This document shows, one piece after another, positions 34,512-43,023 of a stretch of 64,000 nucleotides of DNA. Position 1 is the stretch's first letter. Every line of letters starts with the position of its first letter. Source of the DNA: Planctomycetaceae bacterium (lineage in GTDB: Bacteria; Planctomycetota; Planctomycetia; Pirellulales; Pirellulaceae); NCBI GenBank assembly GCA_002862205.1, contig PKCN01000072.1, forward strand, positions 1 through 64,000. The letters run 5' to 3'. A program made the position numbers and the translations under genes. The notes under the pieces were generated by a model that saw only the letters and a list, made by a program, of their open reading frames with translations, was not told where the DNA came from and did not search any database.

Positions 34512-35516
34512 ATGTCAGAGTTTTTACGCGGATCATTCCCCGCAACTCGGATGCGGCGAGTACGACGTCACGACTGGTCAAGGCGACTTGTCACCGAAAC
34601 GACACTCAGCACGAATGACCTGATCTGGCCGCTTTTCGTATTCGACGGCAAAGGGCGGCAAGCAGTAGCCAGCCTGCCGGGTGTTGACCGCCTTGGCGAG
34701 GACGAAATCTGCCGTGAAGCAATCCGGGCGTGCAAGCTCGGACTACCGGCAATTGCAATCTTTCCCGCCACCGATCCCTCCTTGAAAACCGAAGATGCAG
34801 CTGAAGCCGTCAACCCGGATAATCTTGTCTGTCGGACAGTTCGGCGAGTCAAACAGGAAATTGGAGACAGTATCGGAATCATTTGTGACGTTGCACTTGA
34901 TCCATACAGCAGCCATGGGCAGGACGGCATTGTGCGTAATGGGGATGTCGCTAATGACGAGACACTGGCCATACTCTGCCAACAATCATTAGTGCAGGCC
35001 GAGGCTGGATGTGACATCATTGCCCCCAGCGACATGATGGATGGTCGAGTCGCCGCGATCCGGTCCGCATTGGACGAACGCGACTTTTCGCATGTTCAAA
35101 TCATGTCCTATGCGGCCAAATATGCCAGCTCTTTTTATGGCCCGTTCCGTGACGCAGTAGGTTCATCCAGCAGTCTTGGTGGTGCGAGCAAAAACACATA
35201 TCAGCAAGCACCATCTCAGACCGATGAAGCACTGCACGAAGTCGCGCTTGATTTGCAGGAAGGTGCAGACAGCGTGATGGTCAAACCTGGCATGCCTTAT
35301 CTGGATATTGTGCAACGTGTAAAACAGACGTTCGCGGTTCCAACTTTTGCCTATCAGGTGAGTGGTGAATACGCGATGTTGTCTGCAGCGGCCGAAAATG
35401 GATGGCTTGATCGCCGTCAAACTGTTCTTGAAAGTCTGCTCGCATTCAAACGTGCTGGTGCAGATGGCATTCTCACGTACTTTGCTGCTGACGTTGCGCA
35501 ATGGCTCAGTGAGTGA
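34512..35516 (+). CDS. hemB: Porphobilinogen synthase (delta-aminolevulinic acid dehydratase), Mg-type
   Basis: A 334-residue enzyme with both Schiff-base lysines: SYAAKYASSFYGPFRDA and VMVKPGMPYLD. The block SLGGASKNTYQ and FAYQVSGEYAML are also diagnostic. It condenses two ALA to porphobilinogen, the first common step toward heme, siroheme and cobalamin. The metal loop reads DVALDPYSSHGQDG, with Asp where zinc-type enzymes have Cys, so the enzyme depends on Mg rather than structural Zn. The start MSEFLRGSFPATRMRR keeps the normal N-terminus; AAAGGAGC lies upstream. The next gene begins nine bases downstream. Confidence 0.96.
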   Translation: MSEFLRGSFPATRMRRVRRHDWSRRLVTETTLSTNDLIWPLFVFDGKGRQAVASLPGVDRLGEDEICREAIRACKLGLPAIAIFPATDPSLKTEDAAEAVNPDNLVCRTVRRVKQEIGDSIGIICDVALDPYSSHGQDGIVRNGDVANDETLAILCQQSLVQAEAGCDIIAPSDMMDGRVAAIRSALDERDFSHVQIMSYAAKYASSFYGPFRDAVGSSSSLGGASKNTYQQAPSQTDEALHEVALDLQEGADSVMVKPGMPYLDIVQRVKQTFAVPTFAYQVSGEYAMLSAAAENGWLDRRQTVLESLLAFKRAGADGILTYFAADVAQWLSE

Positions 35517-35525
35517 AAATCCACG

Positions 35526-36239
35526 ATGAACGAGACAAACGAATCCAGTACCGAATCTCTAGAGAATGGTTGCCCTGAAGCACTGGCGATTGAGGCATCA
35601 GGCCGATTTCAGTGGCATTGGGAGGAGGTAAACATTGCGGGTAAAATTCGCAAGTTGGCAGTTGCATCGGATCCAGAGGGCATGCTGATTGATGCCTGTG
35701 AACGACAGGATGCCGGGGAAAAGGGCGTCATTGATCCCTTCTGGGCAACGACATGGCGTGCCGCCTCTGGTCTTGATCGTTACCTGAACCACCTCTCGCT
35801 GGAAAACCTTCGAGTCTTGGAACTTGGCTGCGGAACTGGACATGCGGGACTTGCCGCAGCGTGTCGCGGAGCACAGGTTGTACTGACCGATGGCGTGATC
35901 GATCCATTGCTTCTGGTGAAAATGAGCACATGGGAACTCCGAGAACACTGCGAAGTGCGGCAACTACGATTTGGAATCGATCACATTGAGGGAGGTGGAT
36001 TCCCGCTTATCCTTGGCAGTGACATCACCTATCTCAGAATACTTTGGCCAGAGTTGGACCGTTGCCTTCGAGAACACTTGTCTGATGGTGGCCAAGTCTT
36101 ACTGAGCGACCCCTATCGGATCATTGCCAATGAATTCCGGGACTGGATCCAAGAGCGTGGATGGTCCTATTGTGAACACAAAGTGGACTTGGAAGACGAT
36201 CCTGCTCACCCCATTCGGGTAATGCAATTAACGGCATAG
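35526..36239 (+). CDS. Class I SAM-dependent methyltransferase (METTL21/Nnt1-like)
   Basis: A 237-residue protein with SAM motif I VLELGCGTGHAGLAAA at about residues 98-113, the acidic residue of motif II in VVLTDG, and IILGSDITYLRILWPELD-like strand (LILGSDITY) typical of the METTL21/protein-lysine methyltransferase branch. FWATTWRAASGLDRYL before motif I is the usual 'W-x-x-G-x-x-L' block of that branch. The target is unknown. It lies nine bases after hemB, so it is probably in that operon. Confidence 0.78.
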   Translation: MNETNESSTESLENGCPEALAIEASGRFQWHWEEVNIAGKIRKLAVASDPEGMLIDACERQDAGEKGVIDPFWATTWRAASGLDRYLNHLSLENLRVLELGCGTGHAGLAAACRGAQVVLTDGVIDPLLLVKMSTWELREHCEVRQLRFGIDHIEGGGFPLILGSDITYLRILWPELDRCLREHLSDGGQVLLSDPYRIIANEFRDWIQERGWSYCEHKVDLEDDPAHPIRVMQLTA

Positions 36240-36269
36240 TGACTCTGCAGATGCCAAAGTTCGCTGGCG

Positions 36270-36722
36270 TCAAACAGTTACTGGTGGTGGATCAGACATG
36301 AATGCCTTTGCGTCTGGATCGTGTTGCAACAACAGAATTGCTCCGACTTCATAACAATTGCTGTTGATCCGCCGTGTGCGAGCCACCCTCACCTGCACCC
36401 AAAAAGTTGGCAGCACAATTCGCACCTGCTCTTCCGGATAGATTTCGCAGGGAGAAAGAAAGCCTGTACCCTGACGAGAGAAATCGCGTGTGTAGATACC
36501 AACGGGTTCTTTTGCGCGAGGCCTGATTGGGATGGACTTCTCAAACCACATGACGCCGCAAGTGCGGATTTTCAGCCTTTGATTATGTCGTTGATCATCG
36601 GCGAAGAAGGCAGGTCGCCCTGTGTCTTCAAAGTAGTCAGACCACTCGTCTGGAATTTCGATCTTCCAGCTCAATGAATGGAGCAACTGCTCTAACTTTG
36701 TTTGATAATCGACTGCCAGCAT
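36270..36722 (-). CDS. PilZ-domain protein, candidate cyclic-di-GMP receptor
   Basis: A 150-residue protein. RHNQRLKIRTCG and, 30 residues later, YTRDFSRQGTGFLSP match the PilZ pattern (RxxxR then D-x-S-x-x-G), which binds cyclic-di-GMP. It has no transmembrane segment. Its start codon lies 31 bases inside the 3' end of the HD-GYP gene upstream, so the two are translated from one message. The pair (a phosphodiesterase and a receptor for the same messenger) supports the call. Confidence 0.78.
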   Translation of the reverse strand: MLAVDYQTKLEQLLHSLSWKIEIPDEWSDYFEDTGRPAFFADDQRHNQRLKIRTCGVMWFEKSIPIRPRAKEPVGIYTRDFSRQGTGFLSPCEIYPEEQVRIVLPTFWVQVRVARTRRINSNCYEVGAILLLQHDPDAKAFMSDPPPVTV

Positions 36723-37639
36723 CGAAATAACTCCGGATCGAATGCTTTACCAATCTCACGTTCCATAATCTGCAAAGCCTTCTTTCGAGGCATGGCTTTC
36801 CGATAGGGTCGATTGCTTGTCAAAGCCTCATACACATCAACCACCGAACAGATTTTCGCCCAAGGATGAATTTCATCTTCAACACAACCAACAGGGTAAC
36901 CTTTGCCATCAAGTCGCTCATGATGCTGATAGGTCATCATGAGTTGCCCCTCAATAAGGTCTTCCCGATGAGCCAACTTTTTGAAGCCCAAAGTTGGATG
37001 CATACGAATTTCGCGAAACTCCAACTCCGTCAACTTCCCAGGTTTCCGCAATAACTCATCACGGATTTCCAACTTTCCCAAATCGTGAAGCAGACCCCCA
37101 GCGGTAATGTCCTCAACGACTTCGCTTGAATGACCCAATTCAGTCGCAAGCATTCCACAATAAAATGCAACATTAGCTGAATGAGTGAAGGTTGCATAAT
37201 CGTGATGCAACACCTTCAACATGTCTTTAACTGCGAACTGATCATTCGTCAAAATATCCGCAGTGAGCTTACCGAGTTGGCTTGCCGCATCCACTGTCTG
37301 GTCGACATCTTCCTCGGTAAACGACTCTTGCAGAATCTGCCGAACGACCTCTGTCACAGCCTCCGTACGCACCGCCAGCGGTATCTCGTCCTGATCAGTC
37401 GCAGTCGCAATCTCACGCAGGTAATCCTTGTATAAGGTCTGCGACTCTCTTGAAATGAACAGATGCTCAATGCCACGTCCCCGCAAACGCTCCAAATCAT
37501 CCAGCGTCAACGGATACTCTCCACCTCGGTAGAGTACGTAGTCTTCGCTCTCGACCTCGGCTTGATACAAGTCGAGCCCAAGATGAGAACTGGGCATCAA
37601 GGTAGCGATGCTGATTGGAATGAAGTCAAAGCAGTGCAT
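36692..37639 (-). CDS. HD-GYP domain phosphodiesterase (cyclic-di-GMP)
   Basis: A 315-residue protein. The N-terminal region (FIPISIATLMPSSHLGLDLYQAE, residues 6-28, and YPLTLDDLERLRGRGIEHLFIS) is the small domain common in planctomycete HD-GYP proteins. The catalytic part has the HD in GLLHDLGKLE, the HHERLDGKGYP motif, and VVDVYEALTSNRPYRKAM. All metal-binding residues of an active HD-GYP enzyme seem present, so it would hydrolyse cyclic-di-GMP. No membrane segment. Overlaps the PilZ gene by 31 bases. Confidence 0.9.
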   Translation of the reverse strand: MHCFDFIPISIATLMPSSHLGLDLYQAEVESEDYVLYRGGEYPLTLDDLERLRGRGIEHLFISRESQTLYKDYLREIATATDQDEIPLAVRTEAVTEVVRQILQESFTEEDVDQTVDAASQLGKLTADILTNDQFAVKDMLKVLHHDYATFTHSANVAFYCGMLATELGHSSEVVEDITAGGLLHDLGKLEIRDELLRKPGKLTELEFREIRMHPTLGFKKLAHREDLIEGQLMMTYQHHERLDGKGYPVGCVEDEIHPWAKICSVVDVYEALTSNRPYRKAMPRKKALQIMEREIGKAFDPELFRCWQSIIKQS

Positions 37640-37872
37640 TGAGCTGGCACGACTGTTTGAGAAACATAAGGGTACGTAGAGAGTCTAGAACACCACATTG
37701 GGGGGGCGATAAAGTTACTTCAACCAAATCGCTCCGTTCTGGTTGATCTCGATGGCATAACCGTCAAAATCGCTTTACACGTTCAAAAAACAAGAAAATC
37801 AAATCGTGTAGGAAATGGACGGCTAGATAAGTCAACCGTGCACTCTCATCCAAAAGTCAGCCAAGAAACGAT

Positions 37873-40800
37873 CTACTCAGTTTTAAATTCTTCAGGCAGC
37901 TCATATTTGCCTGCTGCCGAGTTGCGTGTCGTGATAAGAATCTCCTTCACTCCTGGTGTTGCGGCATCCTCGGCAACCACCCAGATCAATGACTGCTTCT
38001 CATCGTTGGCTCCCGTTGCTGTCTTATCAGGATTGGCACGTCTGACCAACTCAGTGAGCACCTTTCGCAGCGCGACGTTTGCCTGTTTGAAATCCCGGAC
38101 TTGTTGATTCTGCGTAATCCCCATCAACTGCAAATCACCGCCAATGATTCGGATCTCTGGCATTTTGGAGCCACTGGGCAAATCTCGTTCAAAGGCGGTC
38201 ACGATATTGTCGACCGCAAATTCCAATGATTCCTGCTCGAAAGTAACCGACATTTTCCGATCCAACAAATCATCAACAGACAAGACCTTAGCCGCTGTCG
38301 GGGCTCCGGTCGCAACGGCTACACCCTTGGGAGTATTGAGAGCAAAGGCTGTCGCCAAAACAACTTGGGGAACTGCTTGTGCAGGTAGGTAAACATTGGC
38401 AACGGCCATCTCATCGGAGACACCGAAACGCACGCGTTGAGCGACAAAACTGACCATTGACCTCAAGCGATTGGCAAGCAAACGCCACGAAGCATCAGGT
38501 ACCGAATTAATAATAAAATCGTCAGCCCATTCAGTCCAAGCGTTAATCTTTTCCTGAAGCATTCGAACAATCGCAGCAGCACTTGTTCCACCACTTGGTG
38601 CCATACGGGTTTCGACAAACATTTGCTCAGCACCAAAATCCACCGTCACCACCAAAGCTGAAACATCAGGCTGTAGTGCTGATTTCAAAGGATCTACAAA
38701 TCCTGGCAACGATTTTGACAACACCTCACGACCATCTGCGAACAGAAAATTGGGACTGGCGAACAGAACGACAATATCAGCTTCCCCACTCGTAGCATCC
38801 CAAAGCGACTGGGAATTTCTTGGAAGAAGAATCCCTCCTCCCTCGACTTCCGCAACTTCACTTATCTTTGTTACTGAGCCGATCGCAAAACGACTTACGG
38901 GTTCCTCGCCTTTGCCCTCAAAGTAAAAGGCATCTGATTCAAGTGCGTCACCTGCGTAGATAGTGACGCCATCGGCAGTACGTGAAGCCGCTACCCCCCA
39001 TTTCTCAATCAGATCTTTTGCTGGAACGGCAGTTGTCAGTTGGATTGCCAACGACACTTCTGGCCACCCCTCTTTACCAGCATGCAATGCCAGGCCACAC
39101 GTTTGGATCGCTTCCATGGGCAGTTTTGTGCGTTCTGCGATACCCGAAAGCAGAGCCTCTAACTCAGGTGCAAATGCATCGATCAATTGACCACCAATGC
39201 CACTTTCCAAAATCGATGCCACGCGCAAAGATGCCACAATCGCTGGACCGGGTGGTAAATAATCCAGCAAAGGTTTTTCCGTATCTGCTGGATAGGGCGG
39301 CACGTAGAGTAATCGATCGTCATCGATCAGTTGGTATCCCGTGGTTTCACTACCCTTCTCCGGTGCCTTTCTCGGCGGTGGACTCTCGTCGTTCTTTTTC
39401 CCATTGGTAACTCTTGGAATGTTAGCAGGAACAGGCGGACGCCGGAGATCTTTATCAGCGGTCTCTTCTTCTGGACTTCTCGGAACCAGCAATCCAATGA
39501 TCAACAACAGGATGGCAACACACATCGCGCCAAGCACCAACGGAGCTTTTGACTGCTTTTTGCGCCGAGCGCGGAGTCCTGGGGCAGTCGCTTCACTCGC
39601 AACCGGAGGTGGACTTGGTGGCTCTGCCGAACGCTGCTCGACGCCCCCAGGCTTGCCAGGTTCGACAGTCTCCTTCGATGCAGTTTCCTCGGACAGGGAG
39701 GCAACCTGCTGCACAGAACCACTTGAATCACCCGCTGTCGGATCACTGGAATCAGATTTCCCTACATTCTGTTTTTCCTTTACCGGAGTCTCAGCTACCC
39801 GAGACTGGACAGCATCGGTAACGCTGGCCGATTTGATTTTCGTTTCCTGTGCCACTTCCACAACAGGAATTTCTTTGATGACAGGAGGTTCAGATTTTGT
39901 AGTCGTGGGGTCAGTCGCACCAGCCGATTGAATTTTATTGCTGGTTGCACTCTCTGTTGTCCCTGCACTGCCGGAGCCCTCCTGCACTGGCACCTCGGCC
40001 GAGGCCAATGGCAAAATCGTCGTCAACGCATGAGACAACTGCTCCACCGCGGCAAATCGTGATGCTGGAGTCTTTGCCATTGCGAATGCCAAGACTCGGT
40101 ACAGCGGATCACCGCTTTCACCCTTGTTGACTGCTTCAGCCAATTCAGGAGGTGTCACCGAAGCATGAGCTTTGATGAGCTGCGCGGTCGATTTACCTTC
40201 GACCGGAAATCTTCCACTAGCCAATCGAAACAGCAAACATCCCAAAGCGTAAATATCAGTCGCCGCACTGCATTCCTGATTTGCGTGACTGAACTCAGGT
40301 GCAGCATACAGCCCGACCTCTTCACTGCCATCAAACCAACCAGATTGGCTTTCATCAATTCCTGCAGGAGGGCCGGACGGGTCTCTCAAAAGCATGGCCT
40401 TGCCATCTTGACCAAGCCAAACCTGCTCTGCCCTGACCGCTCCATGCACCAATGGCCTCTCATGCATGGCTGTCAATGCACTCGCCAACGAAATACCGAG
40501 CTCACAGACCTGACGATGACTGAAGCTGCCCCCACCCGATAGAAAAGACGAGAGAGCTTGACCCTCGGGCAGTTCGGAGAAAATAAGTGTCCAAGCTTGT
40601 TGCGTCTCGTCATCAAAGGCTTGCAGTTCGACAGCTTCAACTTCCTGATGAGCCTGCAACCACTGGTCACGACCACCAATGAACTGATCAACGGCAACCC
40701 GAAACAATACACCAACCCGGCCATCGTCGACCCGAGAAACAGGAATCCAGCGACGCACAGGCTCTGGACCGACCTGCGCCCGAACCACGAAGTTTCCCGA

Positions 40801-41016
40801 CCGGATTTCCCGCGGCGGATCCGCCAAAAGTGCCTCCGCCTGGAAATCAGTCAGAATCCCAGAATTCACGAGAAAGCTGGCCAACTCGCTGCTGTCATTT
40901 GGCGGGGTCCCCGCATTCGCATCGGCATAGTCACTAGCGATCTGCTTGCAACCCGATGCATCAGCAACACCCGACTTGACCAGCCCTTTCCAAAATTCGC
41001 CCAACGCGATCGACAT
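37873..41016 (-). CDS. Membrane-anchored pseudokinase with secretin/STN-like C-terminal domain
   Basis: A 1047-residue protein. Residues 1-70 are the short helical domain often ahead of planctomycete kinases (FLVNSGILTDFQAEALL). A kinase-fold domain follows (about 75-330): LGISLASALTAMHERPLVHGAVRAEQVWL, YAAPEFSH, DIYALGCLLFRLASG. The catalytic loop HRDxKxxN is HGAVRAEQV and DFG is RDP, and the VAIK Lys and glycine loop are missing, so it is a pseudokinase. A Thr/Ser/Lys/Pro-rich linker leads to a membrane segment at about 488-508 (LVLGAMCVAILLLIIGLLVP). The outer 530 residues contain an unknown domain and, near the end, a region like short N-terminal secretin (STN) domains (KMSVTFEQESLEFAVDNIV...GITQNQQVRDF...LRKVLTELV). 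Function unknown; a signal-linked scaffold is one option. Confidence 0.75.
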   Translation of the reverse strand: MSIALGEFWKGLVKSGVADASGCKQIASDYADANAGTPPNDSSELASFLVNSGILTDFQAEALLADPPREIRSGNFVVRAQVGPEPVRRWIPVSRVDDGRVGVLFRVAVDQFIGGRDQWLQAHQEVEAVELQAFDDETQQAWTLIFSELPEGQALSSFLSGGGSFSHRQVCELGISLASALTAMHERPLVHGAVRAEQVWLGQDGKAMLLRDPSGPPAGIDESQSGWFDGSEEVGLYAAPEFSHANQECSAATDIYALGCLLFRLASGRFPVEGKSTAQLIKAHASVTPPELAEAVNKGESGDPLYRVLAFAMAKTPASRFAAVEQLSHALTTILPLASAEVPVQEGSGSAGTTESATSNKIQSAGATDPTTTKSEPPVIKEIPVVEVAQETKIKSASVTDAVQSRVAETPVKEKQNVGKSDSSDPTAGDSSGSVQQVASLSEETASKETVEPGKPGGVEQRSAEPPSPPPVASEATAPGLRARRKKQSKAPLVLGAMCVAILLLIIGLLVPRSPEEETADKDLRRPPVPANIPRVTNGKKNDESPPPRKAPEKGSETTGYQLIDDDRLLYVPPYPADTEKPLLDYLPPGPAIVASLRVASILESGIGGQLIDAFAPELEALLSGIAERTKLPMEAIQTCGLALHAGKEGWPEVSLAIQLTTAVPAKDLIEKWGVAASRTADGVTIYAGDALESDAFYFEGKGEEPVSRFAIGSVTKISEVAEVEGGGILLPRNSQSLWDATSGEADIVVLFASPNFLFADGREVLSKSLPGFVDPLKSALQPDVSALVVTVDFGAEQMFVETRMAPSGGTSAAAIVRMLQEKINAWTEWADDFIINSVPDASWRLLANRLRSMVSFVAQRVRFGVSDEMAVANVYLPAQAVPQVVLATAFALNTPKGVAVATGAPTAAKVLSVDDLLDRKMSVTFEQESLEFAVDNIVTAFERDLPSGSKMPEIRIIGGDLQLMGITQNQQVRDFKQANVALRKVLTELVRRANPDKTATGANDEKQSLIWVVAEDAATPGVKEILITTRNSAAGKYELPEEFKTE

Positions 41017-41465
41017 ACAAATTTTTCAATCAAACGAATATTTCTACGTGTCCTATCCCAGTTTCTATTCTACGACATGATCTGGCTTTCGCCGACCTCA
41101 TCCCAAAAGCAGTCCGAACTTCATCGCTCTATCGTCGAATAATGGGTTTTTTGCAGCCACACGGCTCACAACGGCAGGAAAAGACCATCTTTGAGGACTG
41201 AGCTTGCGGCAGTAAACTAGAAGTGACACGAAAGTACGTGCATCAATGAACTGCTTTTGACGCTGTATAGCAGTGCGTTGTGGGAACATCACCACACAAT
41301 GAGTCGAGTGCGCAAGCATGTTGTGCGGGGCGAGCGACAAAGTTTTCCAGTCACTGACACAGCAATTGCGACCAGTTGTGTTCATTGTCAATCAGCACAA
41401 TCGCTCTATCTCTCCCATCCATACCCGATCAGATCCTCGCGTCATAACCGATACCAGCAACAGCA
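41017..41465. other. Intergenic region between the pseudokinase and glgA genes (divergent)
   Basis: Divergent promoters for both genes are expected. No frame here has recognisable motifs; a minus-strand frame at 41098-41391 was considered and not accepted. No clear hairpin or repeat. Confidence 0.4.
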
Positions 41466-42974
41466 GTGAACATCGTCTACCTCACCACCGAAGTTGTTCC
41501 ATTCGCGAAAACGGGTGGTCTGGCAGACGTTTGCGGCACTCTTCCTTCGCGAGTTGCAGCATTGGGGCATCGCACAGCGATCATCATGCCGGCTTTCCGC
41601 AGTGTCTACCAAAGCCACGCGGGAGTTGAACCGACAGATATCAGTTTCGCGATCCCAATGGGTCCTCGGAAACTCGTCGGCTGCCGGCTTCTCAGAGGAC
41701 GACTTCCCAGTGCTCATGATGTACCGGTCTGGTTCATTGACCAACCACAATATTTTGATCGCGAGTCGCTCTACGGGACAGCCACAGGGGATTACCCTGA
41801 CAATGCTGAAAGGTTCTCGTTCTTTTGCCGTGCCGCCATTCAGGCAATCCAGAGAATTGGCTGGAACGTTGACATCGTTCATTGCAATGACTGGCAAACC
41901 GGCCCGATACCATCGCTGCTTGCAGCGGACAATGATCTTTCTCCTGCGCTGAAGAATCATGCGACGTTCATGACGATTCACAACTTGGCGTACCAAGGGA
42001 ACTTTCCCAAATCAGAGTTTGGGTGGCTGGGACTTGATTGGACACATTTCAATCACGATGAATTCGAGTTTTTTGACCACGTTAATTTCCTGAAAGCCGG
42101 AATTGCGGCAGCAGATACCATCACCACTGTCAGCCCCAGATACTCGGAAGAGATTCGAACAGCAAAGCATGGTTGTGGCCTGGAAGCAGTGCTCGAAAAC
42201 GTTGCCGACCGTGTCTCAGGAATTACCAATGGCATTGATCAGAGCATCTGGAATCCAAAGACCGATACAAAATTGGCTGCCAACTACGATGCAAAATCCT
42301 GGCAGCATGGAAAACTGGCCAACAAACGTGCGTTGCAACAACAATTCGCGCTTGAGCAAAGTGATGACGTACCAATGATTGGTCTGGTCGGACGCTTGGC
42401 TGAACAAAAAGGCTGGGATCTCATTCTTCCGGTCTTACGATGGCATCTTCGTGAGAATCGTCCCACACAGTGGATTGTGCTGGGCAGCGGAGACGCACAA
42501 TATGAGCGTGAACTTCGTGAATTGAAAGAAGAACACCCGAATCGCTTCGCGTTGCATATTGGATTCAGTGACATGCTCGCACACCGCATCGAAGCTGGAT
42601 CTGATATTTTCTTGATGCCAAGTCACTACGAACCGTGTGGGCTGAACCAACTCTACAGCATTCGATACGGAACAGTTCCCATCGTGACACCCACCGGTGG
42701 CTTGGCTGACACCGTGGTTGACTGCAGTGATCAGTCACTTGCCAGTACAACGGCAACAGGATTTCATCTTCATACCATTTCACCCCAAGGACTCGATGAT
42801 GCAATCGGCAGGGCATTGCATCTCCGCTACCATCAACCCCAGCAGTGGGCACAATTGATTGAAACGGGGATGGCACAAGATTGGTCTTGGAAGAAAAGTG
42901 CAATCGAATATGAATCGCTCTATGCGAAAACCTTAGCCCTTAAGTCTGCTGCAAAGCGAACTGAATCACACTAG
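41466..42974 (+). CDS. glgA: Glycogen synthase (ADP-glucose type, GT5)
   Basis: A 502-residue GT5 enzyme. It begins MNIVYLTTEVVPFAKTGGLADV; the KTGGL Lys (residue 15) binds ADP-glucose. IVHCNDWQTG, TIHNLAYQG, ITNGIDQSIWNP, GLVGRLAEQKGWDL and LMPSHYEPCGLNQLYSIRYGTVPIVTPTGGL follow in the usual order. It elongates alpha-1,4-glucan at the start of glycogen storage. The start is GTG at 41466; no ATG gives the full N-terminal motif. It is followed by galT and a GH57 enzyme, so the locus handles alpha-glucan and sugar-phosphate metabolism; glgB and glgC are not here. Confidence 0.93.
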   Translation: MNIVYLTTEVVPFAKTGGLADVCGTLPSRVAALGHRTAIIMPAFRSVYQSHAGVEPTDISFAIPMGPRKLVGCRLLRGRLPSAHDVPVWFIDQPQYFDRESLYGTATGDYPDNAERFSFFCRAAIQAIQRIGWNVDIVHCNDWQTGPIPSLLAADNDLSPALKNHATFMTIHNLAYQGNFPKSEFGWLGLDWTHFNHDEFEFFDHVNFLKAGIAAADTITTVSPRYSEEIRTAKHGCGLEAVLENVADRVSGITNGIDQSIWNPKTDTKLAANYDAKSWQHGKLANKRALQQQFALEQSDDVPMIGLVGRLAEQKGWDLILPVLRWHLRENRPTQWIVLGSGDAQYERELRELKEEHPNRFALHIGFSDMLAHRIEAGSDIFLMPSHYEPCGLNQLYSIRYGTVPIVTPTGGLADTVVDCSDQSLASTTATGFHLHTISPQGLDDAIGRALHLRYHQPQQWAQLIETGMAQDWSWKKSAIEYESLYAKTLALKSAAKRTESH

Positions 42975-43023
42975 TGGGAAAAGCGATGCCAATTCCTTGT
43001 TCTCGCTGCGATGACTCAAGCAA

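Noticed and set aside
41098-41391. Minus-strand frame of 97 codons in the glgA upstream gap
   Set aside because: No ribosome-binding site or motif; typical of chance frames.
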